A stretch of DNA of 64,000 nucleotides from Methylobacterium terricola (GTDB lineage: Bacteria > Pseudomonadota > Alphaproteobacteria > Rhizobiales > Beijerinckiaceae). The position numbers and the translations under genes are program-made. Shown in pieces: positions 45,353-53,390 of the stretch (positions are counted from its first letter, which is position 1; every line of letters starts with the position of its first letter). Location of the stretch: contig NZ_VDDA01000014.1 of assembly GCF_006151805.1 (NCBI RefSeq), positions 103,284 to 167,283 on the forward strand, in the 5' to 3' direction. The notes beneath the pieces were generated by a model that saw nothing but the letters and a program-made list of their open reading frames with translations, was not told the DNA's origin and did no database searches.

Positions 45353-46186
45353 ATGGAAACAGTCTCGAAGGCCCGCTCGCACGGCGGCATCCAGGGCGTG
45401 TACCGCCACGAGGCCGAGACGACGCGCTGCCCGATGACCTTCGCGGTCTACCTGCCGCCGCAGGCCGAATCCGGGAAGGTCCCGGTGCTGTGGTACCTGT
45501 CGGGCCTGACCTGCACCCACGCCAACGTGATGGACAAGGGCGAGTACCGCCGCGCCGCCGCCCGGCACGGCGTCGCCATCGTCGCCCCCGATACCAGCCC
45601 GCGCGGGCCGGACGTGCCGGACGAGCCCGACAACTGGCAGTTCGGCTGCGGCGCCGGCTTCTACGTCGACGCGACGCAGGCGCCGTACGACCGCAACTAC
45701 CGCATGTGGTCCTACGTCACCGAGGAGCTGCCGGCCCTCGTCGCCCGCGAATTCCCGGTCGACATGGAGCGCCAGGGCATCTTCGGGCACTCGATGGGCG
45801 GCCACGGCGCGCTGACCATCGCGTTGCGCCACCCCGAGCGCTTCCGTTCGTGCAGCGCCTTCGCGCCGATCGTCCAGCCCTCGACCGCCGGCTGGTCGAA
45901 GCCCGCCCTCACCAAATATCTCGGCGCGGACGAGGCGGCGTGGCGGCGCCACGACGCCACCGCGCTGATCGAGGACGGTCACCGCTTTCCGGAGTTCCTG
46001 GTCGACCAGGGCACGGCGGATTCGTTCCTCAACGAGGGCTTGCGCCCCTGGCTGCTGGAAGAGGCCTGCCAGAAGGCCGGCATCGGCCTCACGCTCAACA
46101 TGCGCGAGGGCTACGATCACTCGTACTTCTTCATCTCGACCTTCATGGACGATCATATCGCCTGGGCGGCGGAGCGGCTGCGCTGA
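45353..46186 (+). CDS. fghA: S-formylglutathione hydrolase
   Basis: This serine esterase releases formate and glutathione from S-formylglutathione, completing formaldehyde oxidation begun by the preceding enzyme. It has 277 residues. The nucleophile Ser is in GHSMGGHGAL, the family signature is YLSGLTCTHANVMDKGEYRR, the catalytic Asp is in VDQGTADSFLNEGL and the His in YDHSYFFISTFMDDH. It starts 76 bases after adhC on the same strand. The 224 bases after it hold no gene, though a few short dyads are present. Identity is clear from motifs and context. Confidence 0.95.
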   Translation: METVSKARSHGGIQGVYRHEAETTRCPMTFAVYLPPQAESGKVPVLWYLSGLTCTHANVMDKGEYRRAAARHGVAIVAPDTSPRGPDVPDEPDNWQFGCGAGFYVDATQAPYDRNYRMWSYVTEELPALVAREFPVDMERQGIFGHSMGGHGALTIALRHPERFRSCSAFAPIVQPSTAGWSKPALTKYLGADEAAWRRHDATALIEDGHRFPEFLVDQGTADSFLNEGLRPWLLEEACQKAGIGLTLNMREGYDHSYFFISTFMDDHIAWAAERLR

Positions 46187-46410
46187 TCGTCCGGCGGGAT
46201 GGATAGCGGGTGCGTTGCGGGCTAGGGTAAAAACCCGATCAGCTTGGCCGTGTGAGGGGCTGCTTTCGGCCCCTTGCGGACGCCCGGAACGTCCGCTCAC
46301 AGGCTGCATCGTGAGGCCGCAACCGGCTGCCGGAACGGCTGATTTCGCGACGTTCCGCTTCGGGGACGGATAACAGCCGAAGCGGACGCGCTGATGCCGC
46401 TATCGGCAAG

Positions 46411-47142
46411 CTAAACTTGGCGCATCCCGCCATCGACGCACAGTTCAGCCCCCGCTACGAAGCTCGCCTCGTCGCTCAGGAGAAACAGCGTGGCCGCCGC
46501 CACCTCCTCCGGACGCGCCATGCGGCCAAGCGGGATCGGCGCGATCAGCGCGGCCCGCCCCTCCTCCGGCACGCTCGCCATCATGGCGGTGTCGGTCGGG
46601 CCGGGAGCCACCACGTTCACGCGGATACCCTGCGGGGCCAGCTCCGCTGTCCATGTGCGGGCGTAGGAACGCAGCGCTGCCTTCGTGGCGGCGTAAGTTC
46701 CGTAGGGCGTCACCCCCATGGCGTCGGCGATCGACCCCATCAGCACGACGGACCCACCCCGCCCCATCGCGCTCAGAGCCGCCTGCAATCCGAAGACGGC
46801 CCCGCGGACGTTGATCGCAAAGTGCCGGTCGAAATGCTCGGGCGTTCCGTCGCGCAGGGTCGCCGGCTCCGAGATGCCCGCGTTGAGAACCAGCGCGTCG
46901 ATCCGCCCATGTGTCTCGCGCACCGTCGCCACGACATGCTGTAGATCCTCCCGCAGGGCCGCGTCCGCGACGAGGCCACGCGCACCACGTCCGATCCTCC
47001 CAGCGGCTGCCTCGACCTCGTCGGCGTGCCGCCCGGTGAGGACGACTGACGCGCCCTCGGCCGCCAGCCGCTCGGCAACCGCAAGGCCAATGCCCTTCGC
47101 CCCGCCGACCACGAGCGCAACCTTGTCCTGCATGCGAGCCAT
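46411..47142 (-). CDS. SDR-family oxidoreductase divergent from an HxlR regulator
   Basis: This NAD(P)-dependent short-chain dehydrogenase has 243 residues. The cofactor loop VVGGAKGIG starts near residue 11, with LTGRHADEV after the second strand (Arg suggests NADPH), NAG near 89, the catalytic Ser in LMGSIADAMG, and Tyr/Lys in TYAATKAAL. The end CVDGGMRQV is the family C-terminus. The start ATG 47142 has AAGGGA upstream. It shares a short promoter with the HxlR gene transcribed the other way, so it is the likely target. HxlR/SDR pairs commonly respond to aldehydes, quinones or other electrophiles; the actual substrate is unknown. Confidence 0.9.
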   Translation of the reverse strand: MARMQDKVALVVGGAKGIGLAVAERLAAEGASVVLTGRHADEVEAAAGRIGRGARGLVADAALREDLQHVVATVRETHGRIDALVLNAGISEPATLRDGTPEHFDRHFAINVRGAVFGLQAALSAMGRGGSVVLMGSIADAMGVTPYGTYAATKAALRSYARTWTAELAPQGIRVNVVAPGPTDTAMMASVPEEGRAALIAPIPLGRMARPEEVAAATLFLLSDEASFVAGAELCVDGGMRQV

Positions 47143-47178
47143 CGCGTCATCCCTTCATCAGCGACCGCGCATGAGATA

Positions 47179-47193
47179 CAGATCGTATATCTG
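47179..47193. promoter_or_regulatory. Operator-like dyad between SDR and hxlR
   Basis: CAGAT and ATCTG flank CGTAT in the 82-base divergent promoter region, in an AT-rich stretch (GATACAGATCGTATATCTGC). The position is ideal for an HxlR dimer repressing both genes. Confidence 0.55.
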
Positions 47194-47224
47194 CTATCAA
47201 GAACGCACTTAGGGTAGCCTAGAT

Positions 47225-47617
47225 ATGGCTGACGATACCGATCTCGATGCTCTGTCCGAGTGCGCGCTCGCCGAGATGGCGCGGGTCCGCCCGGTGCTCG
47301 ACAAGATCGCCGACAAGTGGACGATCCTGATCCTCACGGTGCTCTGCCCGCGTCCGGCGCGGTTCAACGCGATCATGCGGCGGCTCGACGGCATCACGCA
47401 CAAGGCGCTCGCGGACGCACTGAAGCGCCTGGAGCGCAACGGCCTGGTGACCCGAACCGTGCTGCCGACCGCACCGATCGGCGTCGAGTACGCGATCACC
47501 CCATTGGGTCATTCGTTACGTCAGCCGTTCGAAGCGCTCTGCACGTGGGCACTCGATCATGGCGCAGCGATCGAGGCAGCCAACCACGAGCATGACAGCA
47601 TCAAAGCGAGGCAGTGA
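47225..47617 (+). CDS. HxlR-family transcription regulator
   Basis: This small winged-helix regulator has 130 residues, normal length. The HxlR signature is clear: VLDKIADKWTILILTVLCP (from about residue 24), RFNAIMRRLDGITHKALADA, LKRLERNGLVTRTV and VEYAITPLGHSLRQPFEAL. Members sense aldehydes, quinones, thiol stress or redox state, often via a Cys near the N-terminus; here Cys14 (LSECALAEMA) is at a suitable place. It is divergent from an SDR gene with an operator-like dyad between them. The 158 bases after it contain a short frame ending TALTAKFVLDTLATR, perhaps the end of a lost neighbouring gene. Confidence 0.92.
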   Translation: MADDTDLDALSECALAEMARVRPVLDKIADKWTILILTVLCPRPARFNAIMRRLDGITHKALADALKRLERNGLVTRTVLPTAPIGVEYAITPLGHSLRQPFEALCTWALDHGAAIEAANHEHDSIKARQ

Positions 47618-47775
47618 GCGCGTCTGCTTTCCAGCACAAGTCCAGGGTCCGCTCCCCACCCTCCGCAGCCCTTCGCAAGGCCAAGCTGGGCGATTTTTGA
47701 CCCGAAGGACAGAACCCGGCCTTGACGGCACTCACCGCCAAATTCGTGCTCGACACCCTGGCTACGCGCTGACCG

Positions 47776-48663
47776 TCAATCGCGCGCCTGGAATTCCTGC
47801 AGTGCAAAGGCGATGAAGCTGGAGAGGCGGGGCGTCATGCGGCGGTCGCGGTAATAGAGCAGCGACACGGCCCGTTCACCGAGGCTCCAGTCCGGCAGGA
47901 GCTGGACGAGGCGGCCTGCCGCAATGTCCGGGCCGACCAGCATCAGCGGCTGGAGTATGAGGCCGAGCCCGGCCTGCGCCGCAACACGCAACGCCTGACC
48001 GCTGTTGACCCCGATGCTCGCACGAGGGCTGATCTCGATCGTGTCGTCGCCGCGCGTCAGGCGCCAAGGTGAGCGGGCAGCAGGCGTGAAGATGACGGCG
48101 TCATGATGCTCCAACTCCGCCGGATGACCGGGCGTCCCGGCACGGGCGAGATAGGACGGCGCTGCGCACAGCGCCATGCGATAGGCCGCAAGCTTGCGGG
48201 CGATCAGCCGTCCGTCGGGAGGCGTCGCGACGCGGAAAGCGACATCGAACCCTTCCTCGATGAGATCGACATTGCGGTCGGTGAGCACGATCTCGAGCGT
48301 CACCTCCGACGCGGCCTCCCGGTAGCGGCCGAGCGCGGCCATCAGCACTTCGGAGCCGAAGGTGACAGGGGCGGTGACGCGAAGGAGACCGCGCGGCTTC
48401 TGTCGCAAGCTTTCGGCTTGCTGATCGGCGAGGGTGACCCGCTCTAGAATGTCACGGCACTGCTCGAGATAGCTGGCGCCGAACTCGGTCAGGCTGTGCC
48501 GCCGGGTCGTCCGGTTGATCAGGCGCGTGCCCAGCCGATCCTCCAGCGCGGCGATGTGCTGACCGACCATGGCCGGTGTCAGGCCGAGCCTCGGCGCCGC
48601 CGCACTCATCGAGCCGCATTCCGCAACGGTGACGAAGGCCCGCATCGCGCGGAAGAGGTCCAT
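47776..48663 (-). CDS. LysR-family regulator
   Basis: This transcription regulator has 295 residues. The start ATG 48663 gives MDLFRAMRAFVTVAECGSMS, the standard start of the CrgA/DmlR-like branch; the frame is open 28 codons earlier but passes through the promoter region. The helix-turn-helix is SAAAPRLGLTPAMVGQHIAAL. The effector domain includes GLLRVTAPVTFGSEVLM and DVAFRVATPPDGRLIARKLA. It is divergent from a frameshifted SDR gene. The 99-base intergenic region is AT-rich, with GATAAT (48666-48671) and ATTATC (48703-48708) as a widely spaced dyad, a plausible LysR site. Confidence 0.92.
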   Translation of the reverse strand: MDLFRAMRAFVTVAECGSMSAAAPRLGLTPAMVGQHIAALEDRLGTRLINRTTRRHSLTEFGASYLEQCRDILERVTLADQQAESLRQKPRGLLRVTAPVTFGSEVLMAALGRYREAASEVTLEIVLTDRNVDLIEEGFDVAFRVATPPDGRLIARKLAAYRMALCAAPSYLARAGTPGHPAELEHHDAVIFTPAARSPWRLTRGDDTIEISPRASIGVNSGQALRVAAQAGLGLILQPLMLVGPDIAAGRLVQLLPDWSLGERAVSLLYYRDRRMTPRLSSFIAFALQEFQARD

Positions 48664-48762
48664 TCGATAATTTCGCTTCGGCAATATCCCGGAATTTGGC
48701 CGATTATCATCTTCAATCTTTTCAATCAAACGGGTCGCCGCTCCCACCCTCGGACGAACGCC

Positions 48763-49523
48763 ATGACCTCCATGCGCTTTGCGGATAGAACCATCCTGAT
48801 CACCGGTGCTGGCACCGGAATGGGGCGCGCGGCTGCGCTCCGGCTTGCCGCGGAAGGCGCTCGCCTCGCCTTGCTCGGTCGACGCGCCGAACCGCTGCGG
48901 GACCCGCGACCGACATCACGGTGCGGGGCGGCGCGGCCTTGGCGCTCGCCTGCGACATCGCGGAAGATGGCGCGGTTGCCAATGCTGTGACCGAGACCAT
49001 GGCCCGGTTCGCCCGCCTCGACGGCCTCTTCGCCAATGCCGGTGTACTCGGCCGCTTCAAGCCGCTGCGTGAGACGGGGACCGAGGATTTCGACACGCTT
49101 CTGGCGATCAACCTGAAGGGCACCTTCCTGTCCATCATGGCATGCTTGCCGCATCTCGAAGGCGGAGCGATCCTCATCAACGCCTCGTGGACAGCCGCCG
49201 GCGTCATGCCGAATATCGGGGCCTATGCTAGCACCAAAGGAGCCCTCCTGGCGTTGATGCGCACGCTCGCCGTCGAGGAGGGTGAGCGCGGTATTCGCGT
49301 CAATGCCATCAATCCCGGCATCATCTTCACGCGCATGGCGGAGGAAAACCTCGAGGAAGCCTTCGCGGCGCGGCTCGCCGCCCACACGCCGCTCGGCCGC
49401 AACGGACGCCCCGAGGATGTCGCCGGCACGGTCGCCTGGCTCCTCTCGGATGACGCAGCTTTCGTCACCGGCCAGGAGATCACGGTCGACGGCGGCTTCA
49501 CGCTTGGCGGCATCCGGATCTGA
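48763..49523 (+). pseudogene. SDR-family oxidoreductase gene interrupted by a frameshift
   Basis: The first part (48763 to about 48897) encodes ILITGAGTGMGRAAALRLAA and LALLGRRAEPLR. The continuation is in another frame from about 48908: TDITVRGGAALALACDIAED, NAGVLGRF, INASWTAAGV, GAYASTKGALLALMR and VDGGFTLGGIRI. Joined, they give a complete SDR of about 250 residues with the Tyr/Lys pair in AYASTKGAL. The break lies near 48897-48910 (CGCTGCGGGACCCGCGACC). It is either a natural inactivating mutation or a sequencing error. It faces a LysR gene, which probably regulates it. If intact it would be a normal NAD(P) oxidoreductase of unknown substrate. Confidence 0.8.
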
Positions 49524-49597
49524 GCGAAGTAGGGGGAAGGGTCGAAAGCTGACGCTCGCACTGTCAAGCTGATCGGGTTTTGATCCTAACCCTCGAC

Positions 49598-49633
49598 GTC
49601 ATCCCGGGGCCGCGCAGCGGAACCCGGGATGAC
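49598..49633. repeat. REP-like palindrome, copy 1
   Basis: GTCATCCCGGG and CCCGGGATGAC are perfect 11-bp arms around GCCGCGCAGCGGAA. It lies 14 bases past the stop of the HMG-CoA lyase gene. A second copy with the same core is at 51825-51860. Such elements are common intergenic repeats in alphaproteobacteria and may also end transcription. Confidence 0.8.
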
Positions 49634-49646
49634 CAGGAGGATGGCA

Positions 49647-50516
49647 TCATCCGGCTGGGCGGCCGAGCGCCGCCGTGATGAAGCGGCCGGCTTCGGCGAG
49701 GCGGCCGGAATCGACTCCCGTCGCGATGCCGAGCCGACCGAGTTCGGCGACCACCGCCTCGGTGGCGACGTTCCCCGGCGCGCCCGTCGCATAGGGGCAG
49801 CCGCCGAGACCGGCGACCGCGGCATCGACCACGCTTACCCCGAGATCGAGGCAGGCGCGCAGATTCGCGAGCGCCAGCCCCTGCGTGTCGTGGAAATGCA
49901 GCGCGATCCGCTCGCGCGGGATCGTGGCCGCCACCGCCGCGACGCAGGCCCGGGCCGTCTCCGGCGTCCCGGACCCGATCGTGTCGCCGAGGGAGATCTC
50001 GTGACAGCCGATCTCGGCGAGGCGGTGGGCCACCCGCGCGACCGCCTCCGGTGCCACGGCTCCCTCATAGGGGCAGCCGAGCACGCAGGAGACGTAGCCT
50101 CGAACCGGGATTCCAGCGACCCGGGCCGCCGCCATCACCGGCGCGAACCGTTCCAGGCTCTCGGCGATCGAGCAGTTGATGTTGGCCCGCGAGAACGCCT
50201 CGGAGGCCGAGGCGAAGACCGCGACCTCGCCGGCGCCGGCCGCCCGCGCCGCCTCGAAGCCCTTCAGGTTCGGCACCAGCACGGCGTAGCGCCCGGCCGG
50301 ATTCGGCGGCAGCCGGGCCATCAGCGCCGCGGTGTCGGCTATCTGCGGCACCCAGCGGGCCGAGACGAAGCTCCCGACCTCGATCGAGGTCAGCCCGGCG
50401 GCGACGAGACGCGCGATCAGCCCGAGCTTCACCTCGGTGGGGACGATGACCGGCTCGTTCTGGAGCCCGTCGCGTGGGCCGACCTCGACGATCCGGACGC
50501 GCGGGGGCAGCGTCAC
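49647..50516 (-). CDS. mvaB: Hydroxymethylglutaryl-CoA lyase
   Basis: This TIM-barrel lyase cleaves HMG-CoA to acetyl-CoA and acetoacetate in the cytoplasm. It has 289 residues. The N-terminal signature RIVEVGPRDGLQNEP is at residues 6-20, the metal/substrate His pair is in HFHDTQGLAL, and the catalytic loop Cys is in GLGGCPYATGAPGNVATE near residue 245. The GTG start overlaps the stop of the binding-protein gene (GTGA), so translation is coupled. With HMG-CoA reductase two genes upstream it reconstructs the mevalonate degradation pathway known from Pseudomonas mevalonii (mvaAB). HMG-CoA lyase also serves leucine degradation, but no leucine genes are near. Confidence 0.93.
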   Translation of the reverse strand: MTLPPRVRIVEVGPRDGLQNEPVIVPTEVKLGLIARLVAAGLTSIEVGSFVSARWVPQIADTAALMARLPPNPAGRYAVLVPNLKGFEAARAAGAGEVAVFASASEAFSRANINCSIAESLERFAPVMAAARVAGIPVRGYVSCVLGCPYEGAVAPEAVARVAHRLAEIGCHEISLGDTIGSGTPETARACVAAVAATIPRERIALHFHDTQGLALANLRACLDLGVSVVDAAVAGLGGCPYATGAPGNVATEAVVAELGRLGIATGVDSGRLAEAGRFITAALGRPAG

Positions 50517-51742
50517 GGCGCCTTCACCAGCGGGCAGCGGCCGTCCGCGAGCGGCCGGAACGCCTCCGCCGCGGGGATCGTCTGGACGAGCTTGTAATAG
50601 TCGAACGGCCCCTTCGATTCGGCCGGATTCTTCACCTGGAACAGGTACATCGGGTGGACGTGCCGGCCGTCCTGCCGCACCGTGCCCTCGCCGAAGAGCG
50701 GATCGTTCGTCGGCCCCGCCTTCATCCGGGCGACGACCGTGCGTCCATCGGTGCTGTCGGCGGCGGCGGCGGCGCGCAGATAGGCCAGGGCCCCGGCATA
50801 GACGCCGGCCTGGTTGGCGGTGGGCCGGCGGCCCTTCATCTGGGCGGCGAAGCGGTCGGCGAAGGCGCGGGTGCCGGCATTGGTGTCCCAGTAGAACCCT
50901 TCCGTCAGGTAGAGGCCCTGCGCGTCCTTGAGGCCGATCGCGTGCACGTCGGAGAGCTGCATCAGCAGGGCCGCGAGATCCTGCCCGCCGCCGGTGATGC
51001 CGAACTCCGCCGCCTGCTTGACCGAGTTGACCGTGTCGCCGACCGCGTTGGCGAGCGCGATCACCTGGGCGCGACTGCCCTGGGCCTGCAGAAGGAACGA
51101 CGAGAAATCCGCCGCCGCCGTCGGGTGGCGCACGTTGCCCACCACCGTGCCGCCCTCCTGCTTCACCACGCGCGCGGCATCGGCCTCGAGCGCGTGGCCG
51201 AAGGCGTAATCGGCGGTGAGGAAGAACCATTTCGTCTTGCCGGCGCGCACCAGGGCCAGCGCGGTGCCGTGGGCGAGCGCCCAGGTGTCGTAGGTCCAGT
51301 GCACGGTGTTGGCCGAGCATTTCGGGCCGGTCAGGTCCGAGGTGCCGGGGCCCGACGCGATGAAGGCGGCTTTCGAATCGCGCACCACCTCCTGCACCGC
51401 GAGGGCGACGGAGGAGAACGGCACGTCGAGGATCGCGTCGACCTGCCCCTCGGCGATCCAGCGGCGGGCGGTGGCCGAGCCGATATCGGGCTTGTTCTGG
51501 TGGTCGGACTGGATCACCTCGACCTTGATCCCCGGCTGCTCCTTGCGAAAATCCTCGACCGCGAGCCGGGCGGCGACGACCGAGCCCTCGCCGGTGGAAT
51601 CGGCGGCGAAGCCGCTGAGGTCGGTGAGCACGCCGAGCCTCAGGGTGGTGACCTCGGCGTGGGCGGCGCCGGCCGCGAACAGCAGGGCGGCGCCGGCGAG
51701 GAGGCGGGTGGCGAGGCGGGCGGTGTGGGTTCGTCTTGGCAT
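50513..51742 (-). CDS. Liv-type ABC transporter substrate-binding protein inside the mevalonate operon
   Basis: This periplasmic type I binding protein has 409 residues. The signal peptide is LATRLLAGAALLFAAGAAHA, and the mature part starts EVTTLRLGVLTDLSGFAAD. A GGGAGGA ribosome site precedes ATG 51742; the frame is open 29 codons further without conserved sequence. It stands between HMG-CoA reductase and HMG-CoA lyase, and its stop overlaps the lyase start, so its ligand is very probably mevalonate, 3-hydroxy-3-methylglutarate or a similar acid. No permease or ATPase genes accompany it. That ligand assignment is inference from position only. Confidence 0.88.
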   Translation of the reverse strand: MPRRTHTARLATRLLAGAALLFAAGAAHAEVTTLRLGVLTDLSGFAADSTGEGSVVAARLAVEDFRKEQPGIKVEVIQSDHQNKPDIGSATARRWIAEGQVDAILDVPFSSVALAVQEVVRDSKAAFIASGPGTSDLTGPKCSANTVHWTYDTWALAHGTALALVRAGKTKWFFLTADYAFGHALEADAARVVKQEGGTVVGNVRHPTAAADFSSFLLQAQGSRAQVIALANAVGDTVNSVKQAAEFGITGGGQDLAALLMQLSDVHAIGLKDAQGLYLTEGFYWDTNAGTRAFADRFAAQMKGRRPTANQAGVYAGALAYLRAAAAADSTDGRTVVARMKAGPTNDPLFGEGTVRQDGRHVHPMYLFQVKNPAESKGPFDYYKLVQTIPAAEAFRPLADGRCPLVKAP

Positions 51743-51824
51743 GAGGGTCCTCCCGTTTTCGTTGTGGATCGGCCGTTGGCTCGGCCACCGTTCGTGTGTT
51801 CTTGACGAGGCTGACACCCTCCCT

Positions 51825-51860
51825 GTCATTCCGGGGCCGCGCAGCGGAGCCCGGAATGAC
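51825..51860. repeat. REP-like palindrome, copy 2
   Basis: GTCATTCCGGG and CCCGGAATGAC flank the core GCCGCGCAGCGGAG, nearly the same core as at 49598-49633, with compensatory changes in both arms (T-A for C-G) that keep pairing. It lies in the 174-base space between the HMG-CoA reductase stop and the binding-protein start, where it could stabilise or attenuate the mRNA. Confidence 0.8.
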
Positions 51861-51916
51861 GCCGAGGGTACGAGGAAAGGGCCGGGAGACTTCGGAGGTT
51901 GTTGCTGGCGGACTTC

Positions 51917-53200
51917 TCACCCCCCGCGCATCGCCTCCAGCACCTCCTGCGCCACGTCGAGCCGCACCAGCCTGCGCTCGACCAGCACCCGCGCCACCGC
52001 CTCGATCTCGTCGCCCAGTGCCCCCGCCATCATGGCGATGTTCTGCGCGTGGAGCGCCATGTGGCCCTTCTGGATGCCCGTGGTGGCGAGCGCCTTGAGG
52101 GCGGAGAAGTTCTGCGCCAGCCCCACCGCCGCGATGATCCGGGCTAGGCGCTCGGCGGTCGTCGCGCCGAGGATCTTGAGGCAGGCCTGGGCGGTCGGGT
52201 GGAGCTTGGTCGCGCCGCCGACGAGGCCGACGGCGAGCGGCAGCTCGATCGAGGCGCTGAGGTCGCCCGACGCCGTGACCTCGTAGCGGGTCAGGCTGGT
52301 GTAGCGGCCCGAGCGCGCGGCGTAGGCATGCGCCCCGGCCTCGATCGCCCGCGTGTCGTTGCCGGTGGCGAGCACCACGGCGTCGATGCCGTTCATGATG
52401 CCCTTGTTGTGGGTCGCGGCGCGGTAGGGATCGGCCTCGGCGAGGTGATAGGCGCTGACGATGCCGTCGCGCACCTCCGGCCCGCCGATGGCGTCGGTGC
52501 GCCAGACCGCGTGCGCCCGGGCGAGGCGCCGGTCGGCGAGGTTCGAGAGGATGCGCAGGTAGACCCGCCCGCCGCTCCAGCCGGCGATGTGCGGCGCCAC
52601 CGCCTCCGCCATGGTGTTGACGGCGTTCGCCCCCATGGCGTCGCGGGTGTCGACGATCAGGTGGGTTACCACCATCGGGCCGCTCAAGCTGTCGAGCACC
52701 CGCACCTCGACGTCGCGCAGGCCCCCGCCGAGGCGCACCAGCACCGGGTCGCAGGCATCGCACAGGGCCCGCAAAGCCTCGCGCTGCTCCAGGATGCGCA
52801 GGCGCGCCGCATGGGGGTCGCTCACCCCGACGACCTGGACCTGCGCGATCATCAGGTTGCCCGAGACCGAGGTGGTGAAGCCGTCCTCGTAGACCTGGCG
52901 CGCGGCGTTGCAGACCGCGGCGACGACCGAGGATTCCTCGGTCGCCATCGGGATCAGCACGTCCTCGCCGTCGATCTTCATGTTGGTGGCGATGCCCACC
53001 GGGACGTTCATCGTGCCGACGACGTTCTCGATCAGCCGGTCGGCGAGGTCGGGGCTCAGGTTGCCGAACTCGGCGAGGTGCGCGACCTCGGAATCCGACA
53101 GCTCCGCGAAGGCCGCGACGATGGCGAGGCGCTCACGCGGGCTCTTGGTGTGGAAGCCGGCGATGCGCGAGGTGCGGTTCGCCCGGGACGTGCTCTGCAT
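51917..53200 (-). CDS. mvaA: Hydroxymethylglutaryl-CoA reductase, class II (degradative)
   Basis: This enzyme oxidises mevalonate to HMG-CoA with NAD(P) and CoA when acting in catabolism. It has 427 residues, the length of bacterial class II reductases. Motifs are ENVVGTMNVPVGIATNMKID (catalytic Glu), LIPMATEESSVVAAV, DAMGANAVNTMAE (cofactor/catalytic Asp), ATHNKGIMNGIDAV (catalytic Lys) and GHMALHAQNIAMMAGA (catalytic His). ATG 53200 has GCAGG upstream; an ATG 12 codons earlier is less likely. It is the first gene of a three-gene minus-strand operon with a binding protein and HMG-CoA lyase, divergent from a MocR-type regulator. Lack of mevalonate kinase genes supports a degradative role. Confidence 0.93.
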   Translation of the reverse strand: MQSTSRANRTSRIAGFHTKSPRERLAIVAAFAELSDSEVAHLAEFGNLSPDLADRLIENVVGTMNVPVGIATNMKIDGEDVLIPMATEESSVVAAVCNAARQVYEDGFTTSVSGNLMIAQVQVVGVSDPHAARLRILEQREALRALCDACDPVLVRLGGGLRDVEVRVLDSLSGPMVVTHLIVDTRDAMGANAVNTMAEAVAPHIAGWSGGRVYLRILSNLADRRLARAHAVWRTDAIGGPEVRDGIVSAYHLAEADPYRAATHNKGIMNGIDAVVLATGNDTRAIEAGAHAYAARSGRYTSLTRYEVTASGDLSASIELPLAVGLVGGATKLHPTAQACLKILGATTAERLARIIAAVGLAQNFSALKALATTGIQKGHMALHAQNIAMMAGALGDEIEAVARVLVERRLVRLDVAQEVLEAMRGG

Positions 53201-53390
53201 GGGTGCCTGCTGCCGTTGATCGCCGGCTCGACGCAAGCCCGGACGGGGCGGCCGTCCATGCGGCCGCCGTGGCGTGTCTCTCCCCGTCCGAGGGCGTTAG
53301 AGCCTACTCGTTGTCGACACCGTACCCATCCGTGCCCCGCCGGCAAGGAACGCTTTGCGCCTTTCCCGGAGTGACCGTACCCTCATCAGG

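Noticed and set aside
47700..47775. Short frame ending TALTAKFVLDTLATR after hxlR
   Set aside because: It could be the tail of a lost oxidoreductase gene, but only about 17 residues are readable and no start is visible.
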